DNA from: Glandiceps talaboti
Taxonomy: Eukaryota; Hemichordata; Enteropneusta; Spengelidae
Assembly: GCF_964340395.1 (NCBI RefSeq)
Contig: NC_135563.1
Span: 20,597,651-20,661,650 of the forward strand
DNA length: 64,000 nucleotides
Direction of reading: 5' to 3'
Both the position numbers and the translations under genes were made by a program. Below the pieces are notes generated by a model, which was not told where the DNA came from, ran no database searches, and saw only the letters and a program-made list of their open reading frames with translations. How positions within the stretch are numbered: position 1 is the first letter of the stretch; each line of letters opens with the position of its first letter. Below, in pieces: positions 28,801 to 42,941 of this stretch.

Positions 28801-29750
28801 CAAAGTTTAAATAAAAAATCATGAGATTCGAAATTTTTTGGAATTTGTATCAAAATGTGACATAGGTTATAGAAATGACGCGTTATGTTTACTGTATATT
28901 AATACTGAGACCACAATAGATAATGGTATGAGATTAATATTACAGTGTGAATCTTTGGAAAACTGAAGTTGAAGTTCGATATATTTTATTGTTCTGTGTT
29001 TCATAAAATGATAATTTAGCCCTCAAGTCATACTTACGTCATCAAACCGTGACGGTGTGTTATTCCAATTTTTCAATTACATATAAAGTACGTTAATCAT
29101 AATATTTTGATCCATAGAATCGCATACTAGTAGTGTTATATTGACAATGATTACATGGGATCATTCTTTTTTTTACGGTATTGGCAAAAATCCCTTTTGA
29201 CACCTAGATTTTAATCCTAATCAGAAGACAGCCTTTCCAGGGACCATAGACCCTACACATGTAGGCCTAGGGCCTATATAGGGACGCATTTTGTCTGATG
29301 ATAATGCCGTCACACCTTAGAGGTTTTTTTACAACAACTGGTAGAAAGTATATCAGCAGTAAATAAGACCAAATCTTCTTGAATCTTCGACTAGCTTGTA
29401 AAGAAGGTTTAAAATTTTCAAGGCTTGTCGTTGAGCGTCTCACCAATATTGCCAGACGAGAGTCTTAATTTCCCTTTTGTATTTAATTAGTAATCAAACC
29501 AGGATATGTAAGACTGTGTTATTTGAATTGTCAAAGCACGTAAGCAAGGTAACAGAACCGTGTCTTGTGAAAACCAAGTACATTAATCATTTTTACCTTA
29601 CGAAAACACAATGGCTCATACGTCATTATCGATCCAGAGGTAGGCGTGGTTTAAGAGACACGTACGTGAGCTGGGTGTCAATCACTCTCTATTTATATGA
29701 TATGACGAAACATATCCCATGTATCACATGTATCTAGATATGCAGTGATT
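22886..29750. other. Gene-poor spacer between DUOX and DUOXA (right half)
   Basis: No exon recognised. Contents: a weak dispersed repeat at about 24780-25030 sharing ttgttcctggtcc and ccaatatgg wording with about 40640-40780, a short foldback at 27385-27521 with ends gctgctagacc/ggtctagcagc, and a short GT/GTTT tract at 25955-25992. The right end should contain the DUOXA promoter. Confidence 0.5.
27385..27521. mobile_element. Small foldback (possible MITE)
   Basis: Ends gctgctagacc and ggtctagcagc are inverted; cggg-rich sequence just inside both ends continues the match imperfectly. Short, no coding content, single copy seen here. Confidence 0.35.
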
Positions 29751-29953
29751 GGTTAAAAGATAGCAGGTAAGAGGGAGTCTAGATTCTAAACTGGAGGCAG
29801 AAAGCAGTGAAGGCATAAGCTTCACTCACAGACCATAGATAACTTCATTTTCCGTAAGTAGCAAGCCCAGTTTCGATATTTTAAGAAACTTTACTTCTAA
29901 GTTCGCCAAACATTTTTTTACCCTGATAAATTTAATTTTCTTACATTTTCAGA
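29746..29953 (+). promoter_or_regulatory. DUOXA 5' region: CCAAT-type box, putative non-coding exon and 5'UTR intron
   Basis: A tgattggtt motif (inverted CCAAT) at about 29746 is followed by sequence ending in tcc/gtaagt (donor at 29854). An acceptor tttcag at 29947-29952 opens the exon carrying the ATG at 29984. This suggests a non-coding first exon ending at 29853 and a 99-base 5'UTR intron. The transcription start is not determinable from sequence alone. Confidence 0.4.
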
Positions 29954-29983
29954 CACTGTAATTGTTCTACTTTTTCTGAAATT

Positions 29984-32900
29984 ATGCTGAGCAAATATTT
30001 TACTGCATTCCGACACGGCGGAGATGCACCAACACAGTACGGAGAGAATCGCACTGCAGTCACGGCTGATGTTCTGGAAGTCGGTATCGTCTTCTGCAGT
30101 TTAATTTTAGTACTAGCTTACTTGGTTGTACTGCCTGGAATACGAGGGAGAAAGGTAAGAAATATACTAACGTATACATAAATGGGAGTAGTACAGAAAT
30201 TGGAAATCGTCGATATTTGAATTATGCATACGGACTAATGCTATACTTTTTTTTGTTAGATATTTTAACAATCACTCGGATTTATTCCCGCAGTGTTGAT
30301 TTTGTTATTTTTTTTGGAACTTTGCTGTAATATACTTACAAATTTTGCATATGAGTTGTCTGTAAAAATGATATCATGTCAATTTATGATCTAGTCCATC
30401 AAAAAAAACAACCCAAACCCGAGAAGGCCTAATAAAAAAATATGTGTGGTTCCGATTACGCTCAATTTTAGAATACGTGGGGGTTTGTAGATTTTTAAAA
30501 TATTTTATTATATTTTTTCTTTGTGAGTGTCTTGTTCAGGTTTTCCATTGTTTTCCGAATGGTCTCTGTGTTATTTATTTCTTCCTATCAGATGTACAGC
30601 CATTACAGATTTTAAGAATATTTTTATTTTGTCTTTTTAAGTTGATGTCAGTTTCCCACTATTTCTCGTGAGACTATTTTTTTCTCTCAAATACGTAAAC
30701 AATGTTTAGGGTCGGCAGTGAAAAGCTAGGTGGGGTCGGGTAACCCGAACCAAACAATTATTTTTTAGGCCTAAGAAATGATGGAATGAACCCCCATTAT
30801 TCAAATTAAGATAATGAATATACAATTGAAAGTAACAACCACGTATACTTAAAGTAACGACGTTAATTTTAAGACAACTAAGCTATAGAAATAGAAATAG
30901 GAAGATACCAAGAAAAGAAACGTTATCAAATTTCCATTTTTAGGTTGAATTTATAATACTAAGTTGTATTTATTGCATGTCACTAAGCTTTGACGCGACT
31001 CTAGTCGTGATGGAAATCCCAATATGACGTCATTGATATGTATATACCAATATAGACAGCACTAAACTTAGGTGATATATCACGTTTATAACAAATGCTT
31101 CAATGTTGGAAATTTACAATGTTCAGCAAATCGACAAGAGACACCTGTTTTGTTGCCATGGTCACCGTCACGGTGGTTGACCACATCCTGAAACTATGTA
31201 CGCATGTTGTAATCGACTCTAGTTTAAATCGAACCCTGGTTTCTAGGAAATTGAAAGCTTAAGTTCGCAGGGGGAGGCCCGGGGAACGCGTCGAACTAGA
31301 TGCTTGAAGCTATACAATGAGTGATACGCTGTTGACAAATTCGTGTGTTAGACTCTATAAATAGTAAAGATTTTCTTATTAACAAAATTATTTCACAATT
31401 CAAACACAATCAAATACGTGCTGCGCATTGGATGTGACTCATTCATGACTTTCTAGATATTTTAGAAAATGCAATAGGATGTGCCTGCAAAGACACCTAC
31501 TCCAAAAGATCGTCCACCTTACAAATAATGTCACATAAATATTCCATTCTACATTTACATTTGACATGATAGACATGAATATATTATAATGGGTAAGATG
31601 AAACTAGAACAATCCAAAAAAAAACAAGCAAATCTATGGAAATCTGAAATAAAACGAGGTAATGAAATGGGGAGTGAACACCGTGATGTCAACATTGTTT
31701 TGTCAAAGAGTAAACGTATTGTAAAATTTGTAAGGAACGTCGTGCTTTGTAACATGTTGACTTGTCAACCTTTGGTACTCAATCTCCAAAGTCGTCTTAT
31801 AATACACAACGAGGGGTTGTGACAGTTACCTACTTCTTGTCACTGCGTATGACTATTGACTCGTACTGGCCTTCACTACGATAGATAATCAACAAAATCA
31901 AGTTAATCTAAAATACAACGCCTGAATCACACACACACATTCTTCAGATCCTGTTATTTTCCTTAGGTAATGACAGTTTTGAATTCTAAACAGCAATTTT
32001 ACAGCAAAAAATAGAACAAGTTAAGTCATCACGTTTTTGGCTGTCATGGACCGATTTAAAAAAATGTTCAGTGTAACAAGTTTACGTAGTTCTAATACGA
32101 CTTAAGAATTATCTAGAAAAAAACAACATGTTTATTGTTCAGAGTACTCAAATAATGTGTTTGTATTACCTTCACACTTAACCTCAATAACTTGCAGGTG
32201 AGTAACTATGGTTTGGAGATACTCCAAGATTAAACTACTTATAGAATACTAAAGCAAATTTGTTCACGTGAAACGCTAAGCATAGAGTCCTTCCTCCAGT
32301 CGGGTGTTATTGTGTAATATTGCGTTAAACTTCCCTGTTCGCTGATCCTGCAACTATCGATCGTTCAGTATCTTCCATGGTGTATATATCCCGGGGTAAA
32401 CGTATGTATATGGTTCCGAGCTTAGCCCTACATGTGTAACTACAGTGTACGTTGCACTCAACACGGGGGGTTGGGGTTGGAGGGTTCAAGTGACAATAGT
32501 CAGATCAAGTTACGGATCCATACTCGCCGCGCCATGCAAGCAGCTGCATGACTATTCCGAGCTATGCCCTTTCAGACTAATATATTTAAGCGCTTCATAT
32601 ACTTGCACAAATATTGCATGAACAACCTACTTGATTATATCAGAAACAAGTCATCTGCCATCACCGGTCAGTCTTAGTACTTCTCGGCTATAGCCACTAG
32701 TGACAATGTTGTATGAATGTTCTAAAATAGCTATTAAATTACATAAATATTTTGTATGAAGGCATCCGTGAGTTTACTCTTAGTTCACGAGTGACTGAAC
32801 ATTTGACAGGAATTGTTAGACACTAAGGGTGTATCTTGTTGAATGTAAAACGAAGTTTCCATCAACGTTGCTGGCGTCATCGGTGACTGTAGCACACCAT

Positions 32901-35900
32901 GCCATATGTTCACTAATTAAATTCAGATCCGGGATTTGATGGCCATAAACATCAAAACGTCCTGGTCTTGTGGGCAACATTTCAACAAAATTAAGTCTGA
33001 TTTATATACTAGTATACCCATTAATATACCAGGCAAACAATCAGACAATTAGACAAACGAACAAACAGGTATGACAGTACAACCTCTATACAAATCCCTC
33101 CAGTCAGTGGAGAGTAAATATTTTTTCAAAAAAACACTCTCACCTCCTTGCTTTTTCCAACTGTAATAAAAGAAAAAAGTAACTATCTCAAATAGTAACT
33201 ATCTCAAATAAGTATTCACAGACTGATCATTTATACCTTTGAAACTACATGTATTAGCTACCATTGGTATGCTACCAGCAATCCACTTATGTATTTTCCG
33301 AATGAATCAGTGTCAAGTAAGAAATGAAACTGTAGAACTGATGAATTTCTTTCATTTCTCTTCCGTTAGTAGCAGGGTTTGGTTGGCATCTATACTCAAA
33401 TGTTGACTCAGCACTTATTTGATATCGTCCTGTAGTAGGCATAAACGTATAAAATCATATTATCTAACTGCACACTCTGTAACTGCACTGGAAATTCCAT
33501 CTTTGCGAAGCAGCATTACTTTTACGTGTTGTTGTAAATACCAAGCTACAATAAATCTCTCAATGAGACAGCGCAGTATATATGTTCAAACCAGACACCA
33601 GTTGTTGTCATGTCATAACAGCAATAAAACTCTCGAAGCAGGTGCAAATGTCTCACGACCACATCATTCAATGCGCACGTACAAAACGTATTTTTTTGGT
33701 CACATGATAAGGAAATGTTTTGTGTCATTGTACCCACAAACCTTACCAGGTAAATGATGTATAAGTATTTAGCTTCACAGGGGTGATGTTCATCTGTTGA
33801 ACCATACATCAATATGATTGAATTCAGAAATAGTCTAAATCTAAGCTTATCACTTCATTTACCTAAATCTAATTAATTCTTTTCTATCTCCCTAACCTTT
33901 CCTCTTCCACTTTCCACAAATTTGGTTGGCAACTATTAAAGCCAAATCAATAACAATACATATATACAGTAATAACTGAACGCGTTCCCAATTCTTATTT
34001 TCTTTCATAGAGACTATATGGGGCAGTACGTGGACTACTTGCAATTTTCATTGGAGCCACAATAATTCGTAAGTTTTGTATAATAATTGTTTACGTACTT
34101 ACCAGCAATACGTTTTAAAACGTTCGACTTCATGTCAGGCTTCAGTGTTACAGACACAATTCTTCAAGCCATAGTAAGTGCGCCCTCTGGTGGTTAAATG
34201 TAACAGTCTCAATCAATATGTGCATGGCTCTACAAACTCCTAATAGTCCTATACATTCCATTAGTTGGTTTATTTATTTATTTATGTAACAACAAATAAC
34301 ACGGTAATTGACTTGTAAATTGCCACATATTTCGATCATATTAGAAGGACTTGTGATGCAATTTACAAGTATTGATTAATATAATTACTATGTCACGGTT
34401 GTAATTGGGATATTTAACAAGGTCCCCTCTGCTAGTACTTGTTCTGAAAATTCAATTTTCGAAGTAAATTTTACTTCCCTGTCAAATGACGTTATTTTGA
34501 TTGTAGCATTGATTTATTCTTGCCATTCTGTGGTCTGACAAACATATTTAGATGTTTCGCTTCACAAGATGAAATTGACAAATTATGCCTTGTTATATTA
34601 TATAGTTGTAAACTTTGGACAAGAATGGGAAGTTTCCCGGATCCATACACAGACCGAATACAAAGCCGCAACGGATCAGGACATCGAAGCTGAAGTTGGA
34701 GTCAAAATTGGACTTCGGAGTGTCAACATTACGTTGAGAGGTGAAACAGTTTCTAAAGACTATAGAACTAAAATTAGATACAAAACTTTAGTTGACGATA
34801 AAACTCACGAGTACATATATTCGTATCAACGATTCTCTTCAGATTCCTAACTTCTTCTCAAGTTTTAATTTGACAGTGTTCTTGGCTATAAATGAGGTCT
34901 TCTCCCTGTAAGAGTTTTTACCTGTACACATACTATTTATATAATATATAATTCTTTCTTTGTTGTATATTTCTCGTTTTAGGAACCCCAGAAAACCAAA
35001 TAAATGAACAAATTAATTACAACGAAAGGTTCTCATGGGATTCATGGGACCAAGGAAGAAACTTCTATTCGCCATATGGTAAGATATACTCAAATTTTCT
35101 CAAAGGCACTGTTGAATTTTACCTAATATGCCCTCTCCTTCTGAATTGTCATGGTGATAGAAACATTGGGTGTATGTGATGATGCCATTCACTTTTAAAA
35201 CTCATGCTACATTTTGTAATTTTCACCAGTGATAAATACATTTTTTTCTTTTTTTCTTTTTTGTAATTCATAAATGTGTTATCTTTACAGCTGGTCAAGT
35301 CAACCGAGAGTTTCGTGACGCCCAGTACCGGGGTCTCCCCTACCCGATACTGTGGATAGCTGAATATTTTACGATAGATGCCGAAAACCTACGTTGGGGG
35401 CGCTCATACCGAATGTCTGGATACTACGCACATATAATGATATGGTGAGTGACAACTCATATGCAACTTTTATTCAGTTTGTCATTCAAAAAATTATGTT
35501 ATTCGCCACAATATGATTCATACTTTATTTCAGACTTGGTTCAATAGCAAAACAAATGATTATATCTTAATCCTTATATTTGCATAAAATCCTTAGTGGT
35601 GTTGATATATCTTCAGCAATGAAAGCAAATAATGTCCTAATTTTAATTAGTATGTAAGGTACGCCGTGAAGGGGCGCCCTCACACATAGAGAGGAGGCCG
35701 GTGAGGGCGGAATGTCACGACGTATCTTACATACTAAATTTCAATATGCAAACTTTAGACAATCATAATACTTGTTCTATTTTACATGTTCTACACATTT
35801 GTCAGGTAATATATGACTTTGCGTGTGTTGTCATTGTTTGCCTCTTTTATTGGATTTTGGTAAATTGACACTTTGTGAGTTATTTTTAACACTTCATTCC

Positions 35901-37315
35901 CACTTTCTGTCTTTCACAGGACTGCATTTCCAACTTGGATCATAGCTAATATTCTGTTATTCATGGTAATCAACTATGCTGCCTACTGTATGATATTAAC
36001 CGGTCTGTGGCTCCTATTGGCTAATTTCTTGTACTGGATATTACGATGGGGTCCAGAACTAAGTATTCCATTTGCTGATGGGGTACTAAATTTTCACTTT
36101 GGATGGTGTTTTTGGATAACGTTTGTGACAGGTAATAAATGATTTTTGTGTGTACATGTATATGTATATGTATGTGTGATATTTTTTTTTGTTCTCCCAG
36201 TTATGTTTTCAGTCATCTTAATGACTGAACCCTCTCAATGTTTTCATTCGCAATATACAATGTCGGGGATCAGGCTAGACTAGCTGTAAGCTATTTCTTG
36301 ACTCCCCATTTACCCTTCTCTCTTTTGATTTTTTTGTTACCATTATTTTGTAATCAATTTAACGCTTGGGTAAATAAACCACTTATTATTATTATTATAA
36401 AGGAAAGGATATATTAGTCATTTTATACTTTACTACTGAAAGAGTTGTTCATGAAATTGAAATTGAAATTAGAATTCTGTACAATGAGCAATGTGAATGT
36501 CTGGCTCATTCTTATTTATATCAATGAACAGTAAGGGGTGAGATCAATAGTTCAATGTAGGATAAAAAATTAAATTCTTCAACTCAGACCCCCCCCCCCC
36601 CCCCCAACTACATTGACCAAAATTGACAATGTTTCGGACAGCACAATCAATTTCAAATCAGTATGTAATAGTATATATAGTGCTCTGAATACAAAGCCAG
36701 CATGTAGTAGTATGTATATGCTATGAATACAAAGCCAGTATGTAGTAGTATATATATGCTATGAATACAAAGTCAGTATGTAGTAGTATATAGTGATATG
36801 AATACAAAGTCAGTATGTAGTAGTATGTAGTGCTATGAATACAAAGTCAGTATGTAGTAGTATGTAGTGCTATGAATACAAAGTCAGTATGTAGTAGTAT
36901 GTAGTGATATGAATACAAAGCCAGTATGTAGTAGTATGTAGTGATATGAATACAAAGCCAGTATGTAGTAGTATATATAGTGCTATGAATACAAAGCTAT
37001 TATATAGCATTGTAAAAATAGTTCTTGTGTTGACATTACTTTATTTTAGCGCCATGCATTTACTATGGCAAAAATTCTTCCATTTCTCAATTTGACATTT
37101 TTTAAAAGATATTTGTATTTATGGGTACAAAACATCCATTAAAAGTAAGATTGGTTTTGTAGGGTGGGAACTAAAATTCAACCCCCCCCCCCCCAAACAA
37201 ACAAGTAAAACAATTTAATTTTTTATCCTATATTGAACTATTGATCCAACCCCTAACAAATCTATGTTATGGCTTGAACTGTAATAATCAAAAGAATGGA
37301 AAACTAACTAACTGA

Positions 37316-37381
<66 letters not shown>

Positions 37382-37488
37382 GGTGTGTATGTGTATGTGT
37401 ATGTATGTGTGTGTATGTGTGTGTGTGTGGGTGTGTGTGTATGTGTGTGTATGTGTGTGTGTGTGTTGTGTGTGTATGTGTGTGTGTA

Positions 37489-37560
<72 letters not shown>

Positions 37561-38678
37561 ACAGAAGTAATGATAGGCTTGATTTGTTCACCCAAATATG
37601 TGATTTACTTGGTACATCAGATGAGTTTTTGAGTTTTCATTTATATGTACATTCATACATAAGAAACTGTTCTCACTCAAACACAAATATTTACTTCTCC
37701 CTCTAGGCATTATTTGTGTTTTATGTGGTTTCCTTGTTCTGGTTTGCAACAAACTATGGCCTGATAAAACAGCTGACTTCTTCCAAGATTACGACAGACC
37801 TGTTCGGAGACGAGAAAGAGACAATGCAATGCAGGAGGAAAGAGTACAACATTTGCCAACCGGTGACACTGTGTTGGAGTTACAAGATTTTGATGACTCA
37901 GAGTCTGGGGTAGATAATGATAGTCATGGAAATCAGTCTAGACGAGTAAGTACAGTTTGTTGTATCATCAGTATCACACATTACAAAATTCTTTATACAA
38001 AAACTAGAATGCCTTATGAACACGTAGTACATAATATGAAATGTATGAATATATATACACACATGATAAACACAATTGTGTGTATGTTGTACATGATGCG
38101 AACACACACACACACAAACACACACAAACACACACACACACACACATATACATACATGCATTTATGCATGTGTGCATGAATGAATGAATGCATACATACA
38201 TACATACATACATACATACATACATACATACATACATACATACATACAAACCGGTACATACATACACTATCAGTATGGTTTGTTTACGTAATTATTCAAT
38301 TGTTAGTGTAAAACATTGACAATAGAGACTCAACACTAGCCACATTCTCCCTAGTATGAAGAAAGCTTTGACAATATGAGTGCTATAGACTATCATCATG
38401 ATTTTTTTTGGCAGGGGGTGGGGGTGGGGGGTTTGAGCTACAAATCATCAGAACTAAATTACTAATGTAATGATTAATGATTGTGTTTAAACATAAATGT
38501 TTTGTTTTTGTTACAGTCTGTATCTGTAGCTTCCAGTTCTATTGACTCAATACTCAACTCACAAACAGACCTCAAGGATGACCAAAGAACTAGTTCCAAT
38601 AACTCTGGCAGTACTGGACAAGGAAGAATAATAAGGGTTACACCAACTACAGGCCACCAAAATTTACACTCAATTTAA
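29984..38678 (+). CDS. DUOXA: Dual oxidase maturation factor (DUOXA), complete, 8 coding exons, 408 aa
   Basis: DUOXA is an ER/plasma-membrane protein that pairs with DUOX and is required for its maturation and export. Exons: 29984-30154, 34011-34068, 34606-34740, 34983-35078, 35291-35444, 35920-36131, 37707-37945, 38517-38678. All borders are AG/GT and the phases join to 1227 bases with a final TAA. Diagnostic sequence: LPGIRGRK after the first membrane segment (about 33-50), IFIGATII (second, about 65-79), SVNITLRGTPENQINEQINY at 115-134 with an N-glycosylation site at N117, NERFSW, then three more hydrophobic segments (about 199-228, 230-250, 265-290). The cytosolic tail (about 118 residues) is acidic and Ser/Thr-rich and longer than in human DUOXA1/2, which have about 320-343 residues in all. 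Intron 1 is 3.9 kb. Divergent from DUOX, the usual arrangement for this pair. Confidence 0.95.
30424..30775 (+). mobile_element. MITE-like repeat, family A, copy 3 (DUOXA intron 1)
   Basis: Same landmarks as the other two copies. This one shows its ends best: aggcctaataaaaaaat at the left and attattttttaggcctaa at the right, an inverted terminal repeat of about 16 bases with a palindromic TTAGGCCTAA edge. No coding capacity. Confidence 0.75.
35643..35743. mobile_element. Short foldback element in DUOXA intron 5
   Basis: Ends aattagtatgtaaggtacg and cgtatcttacatactaaatt are inverted, and gcgccctcac / gtgagggcg pair inside. About 100 bases in all, so a minimal MITE or hairpin. The gtaag(a/g)ta(c/t)g terminus resembles the start of the array unit at 43051. 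Confidence 0.6.
36534..37255. mobile_element. MITE family B, copy 1, with an internal minisatellite (DUOXA intron 6)
   Basis: Left end aggggtgagatcaatagttc aatgtaggataaaaaatt and right end aattttttatcctatattga actattgatccaacccct are inverted copies of about 40 bases. A poly-C tract lies just inside each end. Inside, 36665-37000 is a minisatellite of about 36-40 bases (tatgaatacaaagccagtat, gtagtagtatgtagtg), about nine units. No ORF. Related elements at 57358-57875 and 63505-63692. Confidence 0.8.
37319..37558. repeat. (GT)n microsatellite, DUOXA intron 6
   Basis: About 240 bases of GT with interspersed GTAT variants, ending roughly 150 bases before the exon 7 acceptor. Apparent Cys-Val, Thr-His or Val-Cys ORFs are artefacts. 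Confidence 0.97.
38101..38255. repeat. (CA)n and (CATA)n microsatellites, DUOXA intron 7
   Basis: A CA run (38103-38146) is followed by gaatgaatg and a perfect CATA run (about 38190-38248). Confidence 0.95.
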
Positions 38679-39388
38679 ATGTTTTAAAAATGTTGACTTT
38701 CATTCATTCAGAATTCCATCCAATATATTTATACAGTATCTTACCATCAATCATGCAATACAAATACTTTGAAATGAATCAAATTATTTTATTTAAAAAC
38801 TGAGAAGAAAAATAAGCAACTATATGAGTAATAATCTGAAATGTAATTTTAAACTATCCAGGCATTGAAGGAACAGCATTAATGTATTTAGGCCACATCA
38901 TACATGGACAAAGAATCTAGACATGACCAATGGTATAATTAACAGAATTTAGGTCACATGACCAAACTATCTAAGCATATGAAGTTGCCTTTACAGAATT
39001 TAATTACATGAATAAATTATCATATGACCATTGATACCTGATTCAGATCACATATGAAACAATAGGCTAAAGAATGTGATAGCAAAAGTGTTCTTCAAAA
39101 GTGCATTCCAGGTACTGCATTTTTGGTTTACATACTTCAGAGTTGTTGAAGTTCAAAGTGAAGTTTAGGTTTCTTTGACTTATTTTTTGAACACAAATCG
39201 AGACTGAATTCTGAAGTTCCATGACTGTATTATCACAGCAGGTGACATTGATAAGCTTTATTTCTAGGACTATTTATATTTCCCACTAAAAAGTGTATAA
39301 TATGTCTAATATATGTATATATATATATAGAAAATTCTTGTTTTACACTATCAAGTTTTTGTTTTGTTTTTCTCACAATTGTGTTGGC

Positions 39389-39394
39389 AATAAA
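39389..39394 (+). terminator. Candidate DUOXA polyadenylation signal AATAAA
   Basis: AATAAA about 710 bases after the DUOXA stop codon, followed by T/G-containing sequence. Plausible 3' end of the main transcript; not the only possible one. Confidence 0.4.
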
Positions 39395-39579
39395 CAGGAT
39401 ATGGAACTATTTATATACAATATCTGTGTCTCTCATATGTAAATAATTTCACTGTATCTTCAATACTTGAGTTGGTTTCACTCCATGGTCTAAATATGTT
39501 CCATGTGTAAACAGAATAATTTGAAAGTCTGCAACAAAGGAACTTGAATAACGATAGAAATTTGTAATGTGATAATATA

Positions 39580-40132
39580 TATCCATGGTGGATGGTCTGT
39601 GGTTCAGTTTAATATGATGGGTGCAGTCATAGACCATTCACCTGGTGGTCCACCAGGTGAATGGTCTATGACTGCACCCATCTATTAACTGAACCATAGA
39701 CCCTCCACCAGCTGAATGGTCTATGACTGCACCCATCATATTAACTGAACCATAGACCTTCCACCAGCTGAATGGTCTATGACTGCACCCATCATATTAA
39801 CTGAACCATAGACCTTCCACCAGGTGAATGGTCTATGACTGCACCCATCATATTAACTGAACCACAGACCCTCCACCAGGTGAATGGTCTATGACTGCAC
39901 CCATCATATTAACTGAACCATAGACCCTCCACCAGGTGAATGGTCTATGACTGCACCCATCATATTAACTGAACCATAGACCCTCCACCAGGTGAATGGT
40001 CTATGACTGCACCCATCATATTAACTGAACCATAGACCCTCCACCAGGTGAAGGGTCTATGACTGCACCCATCATATTAACTGAACCACAGACCCTCCAC
40101 CAGGTGAAGGTTCTATGACTGCACCCATCATA
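39580..40132. repeat. 57-bp minisatellite starting with a head-to-head palindrome
   Basis: The unit contains ccaccaggtgaatggtctat, gactgcacccatcatattaa and ctgaaccatagacc; about 8-9 copies run rightwards from 39650. At the left edge one unit is inverted, giving a perfect palindrome with 33-base arms (39616-39648 and 39650-39682) around a single T; the similarity continues outward imperfectly. Lies downstream of DUOXA. Confidence 0.9.
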
Positions 40133-40139
40133 TATACAA

Positions 40140-42930
40140 CAACTGACACCTGATTATTCCAACAATTCCAATATTTTATTGAGAATAGAAAAGATAATTT
40201 CCCATTTACAGAAACTTTGAATGAATTGCAGAAATTTACAAGCCCTCTTATAAATCAATATGTAGAATAAAGTAACATGCACACAATATTTAAAACTAAT
40301 CACAAATATAAATAAAGTAATATTATTCTAAAAATAAAGTTTTAAAGCTGATGATTTATTGTGGATAAAACTAAAAATGTATAACAACATACCAGGCACT
40401 TTGTAACCAATAGAATTTGATGCGAAAACTGGCAGTGGAGGTAAAAGTTCTTTGACATTGTTGATTGTTGCATAAGTAATTGCCTTTGTGTGATAATAAG
40501 TGGTTTACATAAATGGAATGATCATGAAACATAGCTATGCTTCTATTACAATATCATTAATTTGCATAACTAATATTTCAAGAATGTGCCTCAAGGACAA
40601 ATTTCCCAGAAAATAAAAAGTTCTTCAAATCTCTCCAAACAGAGCTATTTGAAAGCTTGTTCCTGGTCCGTTTGAAATAAATAAAAGAAATTACGGTAGG
40701 ATTTTTTAGCATCTTGAATTTTCCAAGCAAGTTAAGGAAGTATTCGGTGGTCATATTGGATTCTAAAACAACTAAATTTTGATATATCTTTGGCCTCTAT
40801 TACAACAATTTGAACAGTGACCCAACATTTTTATTATTCTCAATTTGAATTGAAAATATGTTGGCATGTTCTTGAACAGCTTAACAACAAAGTTTATTTC
40901 CGAGGCGTATACTTAATTAAACAAATCTACCTTTGTATTATAATGTCAATGATTTGCATAAATGTAATGATTTGGTTAAAGACCTGTAAAAAGAATCAAT
41001 AGATTCAACAGACTTGGAAAAGTCAATGTAACTTTATTACCATACAAGTAGACATATAAAAGGTAAAAGATTAGATTCTGAATATGCATCTGTACGAGTT
41101 CGGGCCAGAAAAGAGTCCTCCCCAAAACTGAAGTTTCTTTTGACAGCTTTCTCATCTCTATGAGTCTCATCAGACTCTATACCACTCACAGTATGCTACC
41201 ATATATTTAAAACAACAAATCATTCATTCATCTTTGAATTTGTGGTATTTTTTGTCTGGTACTTTCTCCTTAGGTCTTTTTCCCAATGAAAAACCATTTG
41301 CCAATAGTTATAGCTAAATTCTGTAGAATCATTTGATCCCTGTAAGGCTAATAATTACTATAGCAATCATGTCAGATACTTGATGTAGAAGTGTTCTCAC
41401 AACACATGTGAATGTAACACAATATCATAACAATTATACAACACTCTGATTGTATCTGGGATGGAGAGACTGAGAAAACATTTGAAATATTGCACAGAAT
41501 TTACACAGCACTTTGTAGAAGCACAGTATTTTGTGTATTGTTAACTACTGTATAAATGGATAAATGGGTACCTGGTAGGTCATAATTGTTATGCAACATA
41601 TTTCACTGAAAGTGCTAAATGGCAGTTAAGTATATTGCTCCCTAGGTAAATGAGAAAGTATTCCCTAGACAAACAAGAAAAAAACTCCCTAGGTAAACGA
41701 GAAAATCTGATGGTACAATTATACGAATTTAGGTCTGTGTGTTAGAATGATAATAGATAGTATTTATATTTTGAATTTTTGATGCTTTCATGCCAGAAAC
41801 CTTTCTATGACCTGGGCTTTCTAATATTCCTGAAAAACATGTTATGGTCTATGCTGTGATGAGTAAATATAACAAATCACAGAATATATATACATATGTA
41901 TATATATATATAATACTAAACAATATCTGTATTTGATAGGAAAGTAAAACGTCCATTTGATATTCCACCATTGTTGAAGAATTGGAATGAAATTTGATTT
42001 CTTACCATAATAAATTATTATTTAACATGTTACGACAATGTAAAGATCTCAATTTGAAGTGGGCAATTTGATTCCTGTAAATATTGTATTTCAGTGGTGT
42101 TCTTTCAGTAATTTACCAGTGTAGGTCATAAAGCCATTCTCATAATCAATGAGTCTTAATTGGGTGACTTTATCATTTTTTTTTTCACTTACGTCATATT
42201 ACATCTAGGGAGAGATATGTTTTCAGAAAAAAATTATCTGAAAACTGTGTGAAAAGTGTCTCACTTATACAATGAATGGATTACACCTATTACAAGCATA
42301 TCAATAGTTTTGTTTACATTGGCACCAAAAATATCACAAATTCTACCTCACACTGACACCCTATAAATGTAAACATACACATAAATAAATCAATAGAAGT
42401 TTTAATAAGAAAGGATTTGTAATATAATTCTCATGATTGCCACATAAATGAAGATTTATATAAATTTATCTACAATAATCCCTTTGAATTTCATAAAAAT
42501 CTACATCAGTATGATAGTTTTGTATAAATCCTAATACAGGTATGAATATTGGAAAAGATACATAAATCACCCATTGTTGTCTCCGGAACAATAAATTTAA
42601 ATATTATATTTTTGTCAAACATAATCTGTACATTTACAGTCAACCCAGGATTTCAAGTCTTCTTACATGCACTACAAAGTCAACAAAAATCATTTAGAAT
42701 TCTCCCTGCCTGAAATAATAATATTTTGTCTAGAGCTAGGTTGTCAAACCAAAGGAAAACACATATATAAGGTAAGAAGTCAGCAATTCAAAATTTGAAC
42801 CTGTTTTACATGTATTTCTCAAACAAGTTTTCAACATTAGTGAGATTTCATTGTTTGGCATCTTGACTATTTGTACAAGGAATTATGTCTTTCTTATTTG
42901 AGTATCTTTATATTTGATATATATTGCACT
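40140..42930. other. Non-coding stretch downstream of DUOXA
   Basis: AT-rich; no convincing exon on either strand. It includes short AT microsatellites (about 41885-41912) and a dispersed-repeat remnant at about 40640-40780. If the exons at 42942 and 45976 belong to DUOXA, this is part of a long intron. Confidence 0.5.
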
Positions 42931-42941
42931 TTCCTGTTTAG

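Noticed and set aside
37308-37706. Overlapping Cys-Val, Thr-His and Val-Cys frames
   Set aside because: Products of the GT microsatellite in DUOXA intron 6.
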